DNA of 12,292 bases, from NCBI GenBank assembly GCA_002348905.1, contig DEBW01000019.1:1-12292 (forward strand), given 5' to 3'. How positions within the stretch are numbered: position 1 is the stretch's first letter; the number at the start of each line of letters is the position of its first letter. The notes beneath the pieces are model-generated. The model was not told the DNA's origin, did no database searches, and was given only the letters and a program-made list of their open reading frames with translations. Below, one piece after another: positions 1 through 6,234 of the stretch. The position numbers and the translations under genes were made by a program. The DNA comes from Ruminococcus flavefaciens. Its GTDB lineage: Bacteria; Bacillota; Clostridia; Oscillospirales; Ruminococcaceae.

Positions 1-25
1 AAGTAGATCTGCGCCGGCACTAATG

Positions 26-60
26 AAACTCCACCCTTTAGAAAGGGTGGAGTTTTTTGT
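26..60 (+). terminator. Rho-independent terminator of an upstream gene
   Basis: Perfect hairpin: arms at 27-38 and 43-54 around a TAGA loop, G+C rich at its core, running directly into a T-run. A reading frame entering from the left edge stops with TAA at 21-23 (last residues VDLRRH), so this may end a plus-strand gene that lies outside the window. Only 4-5 bases separate the hairpin tail from the ribosome binding site of the next gene, leaving no room for a promoter between them. Confidence 0.85.
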
Positions 61-74
61 TATAGGAGGTTTTT

Positions 75-1634
75 ATGGTTGATAAGCATAAATATATTGA
101 TAAGTCTGTTTCTATAGTATCATATGCTATTGTTGTTATTTATTCTGTTGTTACTGCTTTAAATCTCTTTTTCAATAATGACGACTATGTATGGTATTTT
201 GCTGATAAATATGACTCTTTATCCAGATATATCAATCCTAACGGACGATACTTTTCAAATTACGTTACAAGGCTTTTGGTGAATTATTCCGCATTCAGAT
301 ACTTTTTTATATCCTTGACGATCATAGCATTGATAATACTTCTTTCCAGACTGATCGGTTTTGATAGTGGAAAACATCAGGTTTTAAAACGATGTACCAT
401 ACTTTCGTTGGTTATACTATTGCCTGTAAAAACTTATTACGAGACTTTTTTGTGGATAGCAGGATTTACAAATTACGTTTTTTCAACTGTATGCACACTG
501 ATTTACATTACAGTGTTATTTAAAGTAATGTTTAAAGACGGGAAATTTAAGGCATACCACTATTTTCTATTCCCTGTTATCGCATTAGCAGCCGGTTTGA
601 GTATTGAGCATATTGCGATATATAATATCATACTTGCAGTTGCTTCTATAATCCTTCTGCGATACAAAAAGCGAAAATTCTATATCCCGCCTTTTGTATT
701 CCTTATTTTCTCATGCTGTGCAGCAGCTATTATGTTTTTTGACAAAAATTATTCTGAAATTTACGAATCCGGTGATTCATTGGGAGAGAGAGGCTTTAAT
801 TTTGATTTTTCACAGCTATTGATGAACTCTTTTCAGTATGTCGTACCGAATTATAACAAAAAGCTCTTTATAATTAATATTATTATTGCTCTGGCTTTTG
901 CTGTAATTTCTTATCATAAACAGGATGTGCTGAAAAAATCAAAGTATGCCGGAGTTTCTTTGACGATAGTTCTGCTTTATGCGGCGTATTCTCTGTTTAC
1001 ATCGGTATATTCTGATACCGTTCCGCTGAATCTCAATTTCAGGATACGAGGCTTTGAAATGGCGTTTATTTTCCTTTATATAGTCTCACTTGCGTATCTT
1101 ATATGGATATATTTCAAGGATGACAAAGGTTTAAAGCTTTATTTTTACCTGATAAGCAATATTTTGCTTACTGCGCCTTTTATGTTTATAACTCCTGTAA
1201 CAGCAAGATGTTTCTTTGTTGAGTATATTTTTTGGATATTGTTTACAGCTGAACTGCTTTTTCATATCATCGGACTTATTAAAAATGATTTCAAAACGGA
1301 ATTATCTTTCTCAGGGGTGGTAGTATCCTCGTGTCTGACAGCAGTTATATTAAGTATATGCATAGTAAATAAGTCTTACGATTCTTTGAGGATCAACTTC
1401 CTGAAAGAGCAGATCCAGTCTGGAAAAACGTCTGATATCCTTATAATTGACAATCCGTATCCTGACTATACTTGGAATGATTTCGATAATTCATGGTTTT
1501 TTGAATTTGATATTGGCGGAGAGACAAATTTTAAGCTTTGCTGTGATTACTACGGCATTGATTACATTGATTTAAAATCTGAAGATTTCCATCACATTTC
1601 AGCATCGGATTATTACCTGTATACACACTCATAA
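75..1634 (+). CDS. Polytopic membrane protein, DUF6056/GT-C glycosyltransferase-like
   Basis: A 519-aa integral membrane protein with about 12 hydrophobic segments (roughly residues 11-33, 74-95, 107-118, 124-150, 159-176, 178-196, 203-221, 264-280, 291-310, 327-347, 355-373, 380-400, 411-430) and a hydrophilic C-terminal tail from about 431. The first extracytoplasmic loop carries NNDDY (34-38) and NPNGRYF (54-60); a later loop has TPVTAR (373-378). Acidic residues after the first helix plus a late Pro/Arg loop are the pattern of GT-C-like proteins and of the DUF6056/GtrII-like group, which are thought to move sugars from lipid carriers on the outer face of the membrane; the substrate cannot be told. 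Start: AGGAGGT at 64-70, four bases before ATG. Base use is visibly more AT-rich than in the following genes, which may reflect membrane composition or transfer. The family is from pattern recall, so moderate certainty. Confidence 0.75.
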   Translation: MVDKHKYIDKSVSIVSYAIVVIYSVVTALNLFFNNDDYVWYFADKYDSLSRYINPNGRYFSNYVTRLLVNYSAFRYFFISLTIIALIILLSRLIGFDSGKHQVLKRCTILSLVILLPVKTYYETFLWIAGFTNYVFSTVCTLIYITVLFKVMFKDGKFKAYHYFLFPVIALAAGLSIEHIAIYNIILAVASIILLRYKKRKFYIPPFVFLIFSCCAAAIMFFDKNYSEIYESGDSLGERGFNFDFSQLLMNSFQYVVPNYNKKLFIINIIIALAFAVISYHKQDVLKKSKYAGVSLTIVLLYAAYSLFTSVYSDTVPLNLNFRIRGFEMAFIFLYIVSLAYLIWIYFKDDKGLKLYFYLISNILLTAPFMFITPVTARCFFVEYIFWILFTAELLFHIIGLIKNDFKTELSFSGVVVSSCLTAVILSICIVNKSYDSLRINFLKEQIQSGKTSDILIIDNPYPDYTWNDFDNSWFFEFDIGGETNFKLCCDYYGIDYIDLKSEDFHHISASDYYLYTHS

Positions 1635-1637
1635 AAG

Positions 1638-1677
1638 CAGATAAAGGCGGTCGGAATATCCGACCGCCTTATATCTG
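1638..1677 (+). terminator. Long hairpin ending the membrane-protein gene
   Basis: Starts four bases after the stop codon. Core arms of 10 bp, AGGCGGTCGG (1645-1654) and CCGACCGCCT (1660-1669), extended by CAGATA/TATCTG with one bulged base. The tail is not a good U-run, so it may act as an RNA-stabilising or bidirectional element rather than an efficient terminator. Confidence 0.55.
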
Positions 1678-1691
1678 TTAGGGTGGTTTAT

Positions 1692-1787
1692 ATGAAATTT
1701 GAAGATTGCTGGATCATCAGGATATTTGCTTTATCCTATGGTATTATTATAGTTTTGTTATATGAAAAATGCGTGAAAGTATGCTGA
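1692..1787 (+). CDS. Possible 31-aa single-helix membrane peptide
   Basis: A short frame, ATG to TGA, encoding a peptide that begins MKFEDCW, has one hydrophobic stretch (about residues 8-23, rich in Ile, Leu, Val) and ends with a basic, Cys-containing tail (EKCVKVC). A weak ribosome-binding-like AGGGTGG lies at 1680-1686, five bases before the ATG. Small hydrophobic peptides of this shape occur as type I toxins or membrane-complex partners, but nothing here shows a function and I recognise no family. It sits directly after the hairpin of the preceding gene with no clear promoter of its own. It could be a chance frame in AT-rich DNA. Confidence 0.25.
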   Translation: MKFEDCWIIRIFALSYGIIIVLLYEKCVKVC

Positions 1788-1860
1788 AATAGGCGAAAAA
1801 TAATTGTTAAACTTTTGGGATAGCTGCAATAGAATGAATCAATTAAATATTCAGATATAA
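1788..1860. other. AT-rich spacer with no feature seen
   Basis: Short stretch between the possible small peptide and the terminator of the minus-strand gene. I see no promoter, repeat or frame worth calling. Confidence 0.5.
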
Positions 1861-1890
1861 AAAAGCTGCTGTAAATTCACAGCAGCTTTT
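1855..1890 (-). terminator. Terminator of the 746-aa protein gene
   Basis: Perfect 12-bp stem AAAAGCTGCTGT (1861-1872) with ACAGCAGCTTTT (1879-1890) and a 6-base loop. On the minus strand it is followed by a run of six U and a further AU-rich tail, so it ends the minus-strand gene whose stop is 16 bases away. The plus-strand side has only four U. Confidence 0.85.
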
Positions 1891-1906
1891 GTTCCTATTA
1901 ATGTTA

Positions 1907-4147
1907 TTACTTGATGCCGGTCACTTCAAATGTGATCTCAAGAGATTTCCAGTTTGTTATATTTGAACCGTCGAAGCAATTCTTGAATCCGTCAAGATCT
2001 TCGAGATATTCTTCATCAGCGTAGATAACAGCTTCAAGTGTATCAGTGAATGACTCGCAGTAAGGCTCGCTTGAAGTGAGGTCGATGCTCTTGCCGTCAA
2101 CCTTGATATCCTTTACAGCTACCTTAGCGTTTTCAATGCCTTCAATGCCCTGCATTTCTATTCCGAGGACACCGACGTTTGATATAGCCTTGTCTTTTGC
2201 GGTGAGTGTTACAGTGTATGTGCCGTCCTTTTCGATGTCAGCGAATTTAGCATCGAAATCAGAGCCGTAGCCAAAGAAGAATGAATCGTAGTCCTTATCA
2301 GCGAATACTATATAAGACTGACCGTCATCAGGTATATTGTAGTCATCGAAATCGTAATCGTCATCATCGTCGAAATCATCGTCGAAATCATCGTCTTTAT
2401 CTTTGTCCTTGTCCTTGGATGAAGATGATGAATCATCATCGTCCTTATCCCAGTCGTAGTCATCATAATCGTCGTCATAATCATAATCGTAATCGTAGGT
2501 GTCGAACAGTTCAGAAGAAAGCTCGTCAGCGAGGTCTTCTGAGAAATCATCACTGAAACCTAACTTCTTTAAGAAGCCATTGAAGAAAGCGGTAACATCT
2601 TCTTCTGTTGTGTAGTCGCTCCAGAAGTCTGTGAGATCATCCTCAGAGCTTATCATATAAGCGTTGTCGCTTGAAGGAACAACAGGCTCAGCGCCGTTCT
2701 GAACGCCGACATTGAAAGTAAGTCTGCCGTAGTTCTTGCCTTCGATAACGATATCGCCTGCAATAGTCTGGCTCTTGCCGTCTGTAGAGAAGTTTATACC
2801 GATAGGATCAACGTCAGGGATGTTGAGAACGATATCAGCATTGAAGTAGCCAAATTCCTCGTCTACTATCTCAAAGTCTGTAAATTCAATTGAGCCGGTC
2901 TCGTCGTCAGCATTCATTGTGATATCACCGCTGTACTTCTTGTCAGATTCCTCAGCTGTAAGAGAAATGATAAATTCAGGCTCAGTATCGCCGTCGTAGA
3001 GTGAGACCTCACCTCTTACCTTTTCGTTCTGCTTGCCGATTATCATGTGGAACTCTTCGTTCTCATCGTCGCCCTTTACGTCAAAGCCTCTGATAACGCC
3101 CTTAGGATCAATATAGGTGCTTACGGTTACAACATCATCGCCGAGGTCAGTTTCGGACTGGAGGTCTTCAAGAGCCTCATCAAGCTTTTCGTTGTATTCG
3201 CTTTCTTCAATAACAGAAAGACGGTTTACGAGTACATCCTTGAGGAGTTCGTCATCCTTGGCAGCCTGAGTGAAGTTCTGAGCTATCTCGTTAGCTTTTT
3301 TCTCGTCGATCTCTACTGAAACGACTGTATAATTAACGTCGATATCATTTATAGTGAAGGTCTGTTTCTTTTCGAGAGTAACTTCACCGACAGAATCGTT
3401 CCATACCTTGATGTATCTTGCAGCTTCCTGTTCAAGCTCCTGAGGAGTGAGTACAGAAGCAGGATCGCTCATAGCCTTTTTATAAGCTTCAACGAATTCC
3501 TTCTGCTCCTCGTCATAGAGTTCGTCTTCGATCATCTTGCTTGTATCGAATCCGAGCCACTTTTCAGTAAGATCAGGAACACGCAGGAAATACTGCATAG
3601 CAGAGTTATCGGAAGCGATATCGAGGGTATAGAGTCTCTCGTCGTTGTATTCAATGTAGGTGTTTCCGGAAATAAGATTATCCTTAGCATCACCTGTAGC
3701 GCCGATAGTGATATTGTTTGTATTATTGATGAAGTTCAGTATCTCTTTTGAAGAACCTTCGCTGTCATCAATGCCGAATTCATCTATCAGCAGATTCTTG
3801 AAATCGTCAGAAGCGTCATATCTGAGAGATACCTGAGTTTTCTGACCAGCAGCAGCTTTGTCAAGACCTTTCTGATAAGCATCTGCGAGCTTCTTGGCGG
3901 CATCGTCAGCATTCTTCTCGTTTACCCATGCGTAGTACTTTTCAGGGCTGGATAAGCGGAGCTTTACCTGGTTCTTTACGAAATCGGAAAGGCAGTAAGC
4001 AGCAACGCCGCCGCCGGCAACTACAGCTACAACGCCAGCAACGCCGACAGCAGCTATACCTGCAATAAGACCGGTCTTACTTTTTTTAACAGTGTCAACA
4101 CCGGTAACTATATCACCGTTGTTATTAAGATCATTGATATCAGGCAT
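1907..4147 (-). CDS. Membrane-anchored extracellular protein, Asp-rich linker, CBM-like C-terminus
   Basis: 746 aa. Residues 1-24 are polar with a Lys cluster (21-24), followed by a Gly/Ala/Val-rich hydrophobic anchor (25-53) with no cleavage site that I can see. This suggests an N-in signal anchor with everything after it outside. Residues 55-545 form a large acidic, mixed alpha/beta region without a motif I can name; it resembles Ruminococcus proteins I loosely recall as DUF6583, unconfirmed. Residues 549-608 are a low-complexity linker (DYDYD repeats, SSSSS, KDKDKDK, DDFDD). Residues 609-746 look like a beta-sandwich: the order YIVFAD, GTYTVTL, VGVLGIE, IKVDGKSIDL and a closing LEITFEV matches the pattern of carbohydrate-binding-like modules in ruminococcal secreted proteins. 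A role at the cell surface, perhaps substrate contact, is inference. AGGAGG (4155-4160 on the minus strand) lies seven bases before the ATG. Confidence 0.8.
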   Translation of the reverse strand: MPDINDLNNNGDIVTGVDTVKKSKTGLIAGIAAVGVAGVVAVVAGGGVAAYCLSDFVKNQVKLRLSSPEKYYAWVNEKNADDAAKKLADAYQKGLDKAAAGQKTQVSLRYDASDDFKNLLIDEFGIDDSEGSSKEILNFINNTNNITIGATGDAKDNLISGNTYIEYNDERLYTLDIASDNSAMQYFLRVPDLTEKWLGFDTSKMIEDELYDEEQKEFVEAYKKAMSDPASVLTPQELEQEAARYIKVWNDSVGEVTLEKKQTFTINDIDVNYTVVSVEIDEKKANEIAQNFTQAAKDDELLKDVLVNRLSVIEESEYNEKLDEALEDLQSETDLGDDVVTVSTYIDPKGVIRGFDVKGDDENEEFHMIIGKQNEKVRGEVSLYDGDTEPEFIISLTAEESDKKYSGDITMNADDETGSIEFTDFEIVDEEFGYFNADIVLNIPDVDPIGINFSTDGKSQTIAGDIVIEGKNYGRLTFNVGVQNGAEPVVPSSDNAYMISSEDDLTDFWSDYTTEEDVTAFFNGFLKKLGFSDDFSEDLADELSSELFDTYDYDYDYDDDYDDYDWDKDDDDSSSSSKDKDKDKDDDFDDDFDDDDDYDFDDYNIPDDGQSYIVFADKDYDSFFFGYGSDFDAKFADIEKDGTYTVTLTAKDKAISNVGVLGIEMQGIEGIENAKVAVKDIKVDGKSIDLTSSEPYCESFTDTLEAVIYADEEYLEDLDGFKNCFDGSNITNWKSLEITFEVTGIK
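2324..2503 (-). repeat. Asp/Ser/Lys low-complexity coding repeat
   Basis: Codes for residues 549-608 of the 746-aa protein. At DNA level it is built of short GAT/GAC-rich units (TCATCG, TCGTAA and similar on the plus strand), the kind of sequence that can change length by slippage while keeping frame. The acidic linker could bind divalent cations or simply space the C-terminal module from the wall. Confidence 0.8.
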
Positions 4148-4199
4148 AATAAAATCCTCCTTATAATTATGCGTAAAAGTTTTTCTCTTTATGTTTTTC

Positions 4200-4215
4200 C
4201 GACATATTTATGTCG
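4200..4215. promoter_or_regulatory. Perfect dyad at the predicted start of transcription (operator candidate)
   Basis: CGACATA-TT-TATGTCG, 7-bp perfect arms around two bases. It starts six bases downstream of the -10 element of the minus-strand promoter, so it covers the expected transcription start of the 746-aa protein gene, a classic position for a repressor site. Confidence 0.5.
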
Positions 4216-4220
4216 TATTA

Positions 4221-4249
4221 ATCTTATCACAAAAAAGGTGCTGTGTCAA
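4221..4249 (-). promoter_or_regulatory. Sigma-A-type promoter for the 746-aa protein gene
   Basis: On the minus strand: -35 TTGACA (4249-4244), 17-bp spacer, -10 TAAGAT (4226-4221), with TG at the extended -10 position. The leader would be about 65 bases. Confidence 0.7.
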
Positions 4250-4273
4250 TGGAAAAAACGTATTTTCGCCGAA

Positions 4274-4312
4274 TTGTATTACAAATGTCTCAATTTGTAT
4301 TACATTTGTAAT
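4274..4312. promoter_or_regulatory. Inverted and direct repeats in the divergent intergenic region
   Basis: Perfect 11-bp inverted repeat ATTACAAATGT (4278-4288) and ACATTTGTAAT (4302-4312) with a 13-base spacer. The same stretch contains TTGTATTACA twice (4274-4283 and 4295-4304), offset by exactly 21 bp, about two helical turns; the first copy extends to the palindrome TTGTA-T-TACAA. It lies upstream of both divergent promoters, so it is a candidate regulator binding site for either gene. Confidence 0.5.
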
Positions 4313-4411
4313 CTAATTCATACAAAAGAGTAAAACTGCGAAAAAGTTAGAAAAAGCGAGATAAATTGTAAAAAATACTGCATTTTAGTTGAAAATGTCT
4401 ACAGATAATAG

Positions 4412-4440
4412 TTGCGGTTCATATGAACTTGTGATATAAT
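4412..4440 (+). promoter_or_regulatory. Promoter of the DUF1836 gene with a palindrome in its spacer
   Basis: -35 TTGCGG (4412-4417), 17-bp spacer, -10 TATAAT (4435-4440), with TG at the extended -10 position. The spacer begins with the perfect 12-bp palindrome GTTCATATGAAC (4417-4428), and a second dyad TGATAT-AATC-ATATCA (4432-4447) overlaps the -10. Both suggest repression, possibly by the DUF1836 protein encoded just downstream. The leader is about 20 bases. Confidence 0.7.
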
Positions 4441-4466
4441 CATATCATCACATGAGGAGGTGCGGT

Positions 4467-5036
4467 ATGAAAAGATTAGTTCCCGGTACAACTATCAAGT
4501 TTACTGAGCAGGCAAGAAACGCAGCGTTTTCTCTCATATCTCCGGTACTTGAAGCGACCGGCGGTCTTACGCTTTCACAGCTTTCAAAGCTCACAGGGCT
4601 TGAAGGCTCTACTATACAGAACTGGATCAAACGAGGCTGGGTGTCTTCAACACGAGGGAAAAAGTACTCAGAGCAGCAGGTATTGCGTATACTTCTTATA
4701 AATATGCTCAGAGGTGCAATGAAGCTGGAGAGTATAGTCAGACTTATGGCTTACATCAACGGAGATGTGGAAGACACTTCCGATGATATAATCGACGAGA
4801 TCGTATTATACAATATACTTTGCAGGATAATCTTTACAGCTGAGGACGAAGGAGTATTCACTCCGGAATCGCTGAAATTGCTTATCACCCGTGAGATAAA
4901 CGAGTGCAGAGATGATATACGCTCAGATGAAGAAAAGCTCCATAAGGCAATGTACGTTATGGTAATGGCTTACAGGAGCGCTTGTCTGAAAGCTGAAATG
5001 GAAAAGGGACTTGAAGCTGTTTTCAGCGAAGAATAG
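4467..5036 (+). CDS. DUF1836 family HTH protein
   Basis: 189 aa. The N-terminal part holds a MerR-like helix-turn-helix at about 34-60 (LTLSQLSKLTGL, then IQNWIKRGWV), followed by GKKYSEQQVLRILLINMLR (64-82) and the AYINGD...DDIIDEIVLYN block (95-116). These are hallmark segments of DUF1836, a family of Firmicutes proteins presumed to bind DNA but without a settled function. The C-terminal third is helical and charged. Start: an ATG 15 bases upstream in the same frame would put AGGAGG (4455-4460) inside the coding region, so the ATG six bases after that site is chosen. The promoter upstream is rich in dyads, so autoregulation is plausible but not shown. The SPFH gene follows after 83 bases with no terminator between, suggesting co-transcription. 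Confidence 0.85.
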   Translation: MKRLVPGTTIKFTEQARNAAFSLISPVLEATGGLTLSQLSKLTGLEGSTIQNWIKRGWVSSTRGKKYSEQQVLRILLINMLRGAMKLESIVRLMAYINGDVEDTSDDIIDEIVLYNILCRIIFTAEDEGVFTPESLKLLITREINECRDDIRSDEEKLHKAMYVMVMAYRSACLKAEMEKGLEAVFSEE

Positions 5037-5093
5037 ACATTATAAGCAGCATAAGACATAGACAATAACTAACAATAAACCAAGCAAGTGATA

Positions 5094-5114
5094 TGCACGG
5101 TTTCGTGCAGGAGG
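5094..5114 (+). promoter_or_regulatory. Small hairpin abutting the ribosome binding site of the SPFH gene
   Basis: TGCACG (5094-5099) pairs perfectly with CGTGCA (5104-5109) around a GTTT loop; the last base of the stem is the first A of AGGAGG (5109-5114). Such a stem next to the ribosome binding site may affect translation or protect the mRNA end; this is inference from position only. Confidence 0.35.
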
Positions 5115-5119
5115 ATATT

Positions 5120-6040
5120 ATGGATAAATTTGATGAGATCAGAAAATCAGGTGGCGTTATTCATACGCCTAAAAAAAGCTTTAAGAAGCCTGTAATAACA
5201 GCTGTATGCGCTTTTGCAGCAGGTCTGTTTCTTGTAAGCGGCTTTACGATAGTTCCGGCTGGTAATACCGGCGTAGTGCTTACTCTCGGCAAGGTATCGA
5301 ACACTTCTTACTCAGAAGGCTTCCATTTTAAGATACCATTCATACAGTCTGTTGAGAGTATGTCGAACAAGATACGTGTATATGAGACTCCGGCTTCCGC
5401 AGTTTCAAAGGACTTGCAGACAGTAAGCAGCAATATCGCTGTAAACTACAGACTTGTATCAGACAAGTCTGCTGATATGTACAAGAATGTCGGCACAGAG
5501 TATCAGACAGTTCTCATAGCTCCGGTAGTTCAGGAGTGCATGAAGTCTGCTACAGCCAAGTATACCGCAGAACAGCTCATAACAGAGCGAGCTGCTGTAG
5601 GCGACGAGGTAAAGACTGCTCTTGATGCAAAACTCAATACTTACGGTATCTACATCGAGAAGTTCAATATAGTAAATTTCGATTTTTCACAGGAATTCAA
5701 CAGTGCGATCGAGGCTAAGCAGGTAGCTGAACAGAACCTGCTCAAGACCGAAACTGAGCAGAAGCAGGCTATAACCATTGCAGAGGCTCAGGCAAAGCAG
5801 AAGGTCATCGCTGCTGACGCAGAGGCTGAGGCTATAATCAAACAGGCTCAGGCTCAGGCTGACGCTAACAAGCTCCTTGAAGCATCTCTCTCAGGCAAGG
5901 TAATCGCTTATGAGCAGATTCAGAAGTGGAACGGCGTTATGCCTAAGGTCACAGGCAGTGATGGTAACGGTATGCTCATAAATGTTGACATTGACGAGCC
6001 GCCAGCTTCATCAACATCGCCAGCTGTACCGGCTGAATAA
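5120..6040 (+). CDS. SPFH/Band 7 (prohibitin-like) membrane protein
   Basis: 306 aa. A short basic cytoplasmic N-terminus, one membrane helix (about 24-43), then the SPFH domain starting TIVPAGNTGVVLTLGKV (43-59), with EGFHFKIPFIQSVE (66-79) and YETPASAVSKDLQTVSSNIAVNYRL (88-112), then LNTYGIYIEKFNIVNFDFS (172-190). An Ala/Glu/Gln-rich coiled coil runs from about 191 to 255, and the protein ends in a Pro/Ser tail. Prohibitin-like SPFH proteins form oligomeric rings or membrane microdomain scaffolds and often modulate FtsH-type proteases or stress responses; no NfeD partner or protease is adjacent here. Start: AGGAGG at 5109-5114 lies five bases before this ATG; an in-frame ATG nine codons upstream lacks a site and falls inside the hairpin. 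Probably second gene of a DUF1836 operon. Confidence 0.92.
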   Translation: MDKFDEIRKSGGVIHTPKKSFKKPVITAVCAFAAGLFLVSGFTIVPAGNTGVVLTLGKVSNTSYSEGFHFKIPFIQSVESMSNKIRVYETPASAVSKDLQTVSSNIAVNYRLVSDKSADMYKNVGTEYQTVLIAPVVQECMKSATAKYTAEQLITERAAVGDEVKTALDAKLNTYGIYIEKFNIVNFDFSQEFNSAIEAKQVAEQNLLKTETEQKQAITIAEAQAKQKVIAADAEAEAIIKQAQAQADANKLLEASLSGKVIAYEQIQKWNGVMPKVTGSDGNGMLINVDIDEPPASSTSPAVPAE

Positions 6041-6062
6041 GCTCATCTGACACGATAGGGAT

Positions 6063-6161
6063 CAGGCAGATCATACTTTTGATGGAGGAAACAACGATGG
6101 AGGAAACATCTGCCTGTTGCTATATTAGCAGTACGGAAGCATTATTGGGGGCTGTCCGTAC
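6063..6161 (+). other. Structured stretch with duplicated ribosome-binding-site/ATG module
   Basis: GATGGAGGAAACA occurs twice in tandem (6081-6093 and 6096-6108, period 15). Both copies are in or at the edge of the loop of a perfect 9-bp stem, CAGGCAGAT (6063-6071) with ATCTGCCTG (6108-6116). A second stem follows: GTACGGA (6131-6137) with TCCGTAC (6155-6161), extended by AGC/GCT past one bulged G. On the plus strand it reads into the strong terminator at 6185. It may be a structured 3'-untranslated region or small RNA; I recognise no riboswitch class. Confidence 0.35.
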
Positions 6162-6171
6162 AGGGGTATAG
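6097..6171 (+). CDS. Possible 24-aa small ORF behind a strong ribosome binding site
   Basis: ATG preceded at a good distance (seven bases) by GGAGGA (6084-6089). It encodes MEETSACCYISS...RTGV, stop TAG. An in-frame ATG five codons earlier (6082) would add MEETT, a tandem duplication of the first four residues plus Thr, but lacks a site of its own. No similarity recognised. Its codons overlap both stems of the structured stretch, so coding, regulation by structure, or neither are all possible. Confidence 0.25.
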   Translation: MEETSACCYISSTEALLGAVRTGV

Positions 6172-6184
6172 AGGATGAAATGAA

Positions 6185-6224
6185 AGCAGCGGAGAAGTGG
6201 GGACTTCTCCGCTGCTAATTTTTT
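6185..6224 (+). terminator. Strong terminator between convergent genes
   Basis: Perfect 14-bp stem AGCAGCGGAGAAGT (6185-6198) and ACTTCTCCGCTGCT (6203-6216) with a GGGG loop, followed by AATTTTTTG. It ends plus-strand transcription from the SPFH gene. It may also stop the convergent deacetylase gene, but the minus-strand U-run is poor. Confidence 0.9.
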
Positions 6225-6234
6225 GACTTCCTGT

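Noticed and set aside
2324..2503. Short repeats considered as a CRISPR array or tandem intergenic repeat
   Set aside because: Units are a few bases long, in frame within a coding region, with no spacers.
2281..2556. His/Arg/Asn-rich and Met/Thr/Ile-rich frames across the Asp-rich region
   Set aside because: They are out-of-frame readings of the repetitive Asp codons of the 746-aa protein and have no start signals.
4417..4428. GTTCATATGAAC considered as a LexA/SOS box
   Set aside because: The Firmicutes LexA box has GAAC to the left and GTTC to the right; here the half-sites are in the opposite order.
6180..6218. A 12-codon frame (MKAAEKWGLLRC) spanning the terminator, with AGAGG before it
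   Set aside because: It is formed by the terminator stem itself; translation through a 14-bp stem ending in a U-run is better explained as coincidence.
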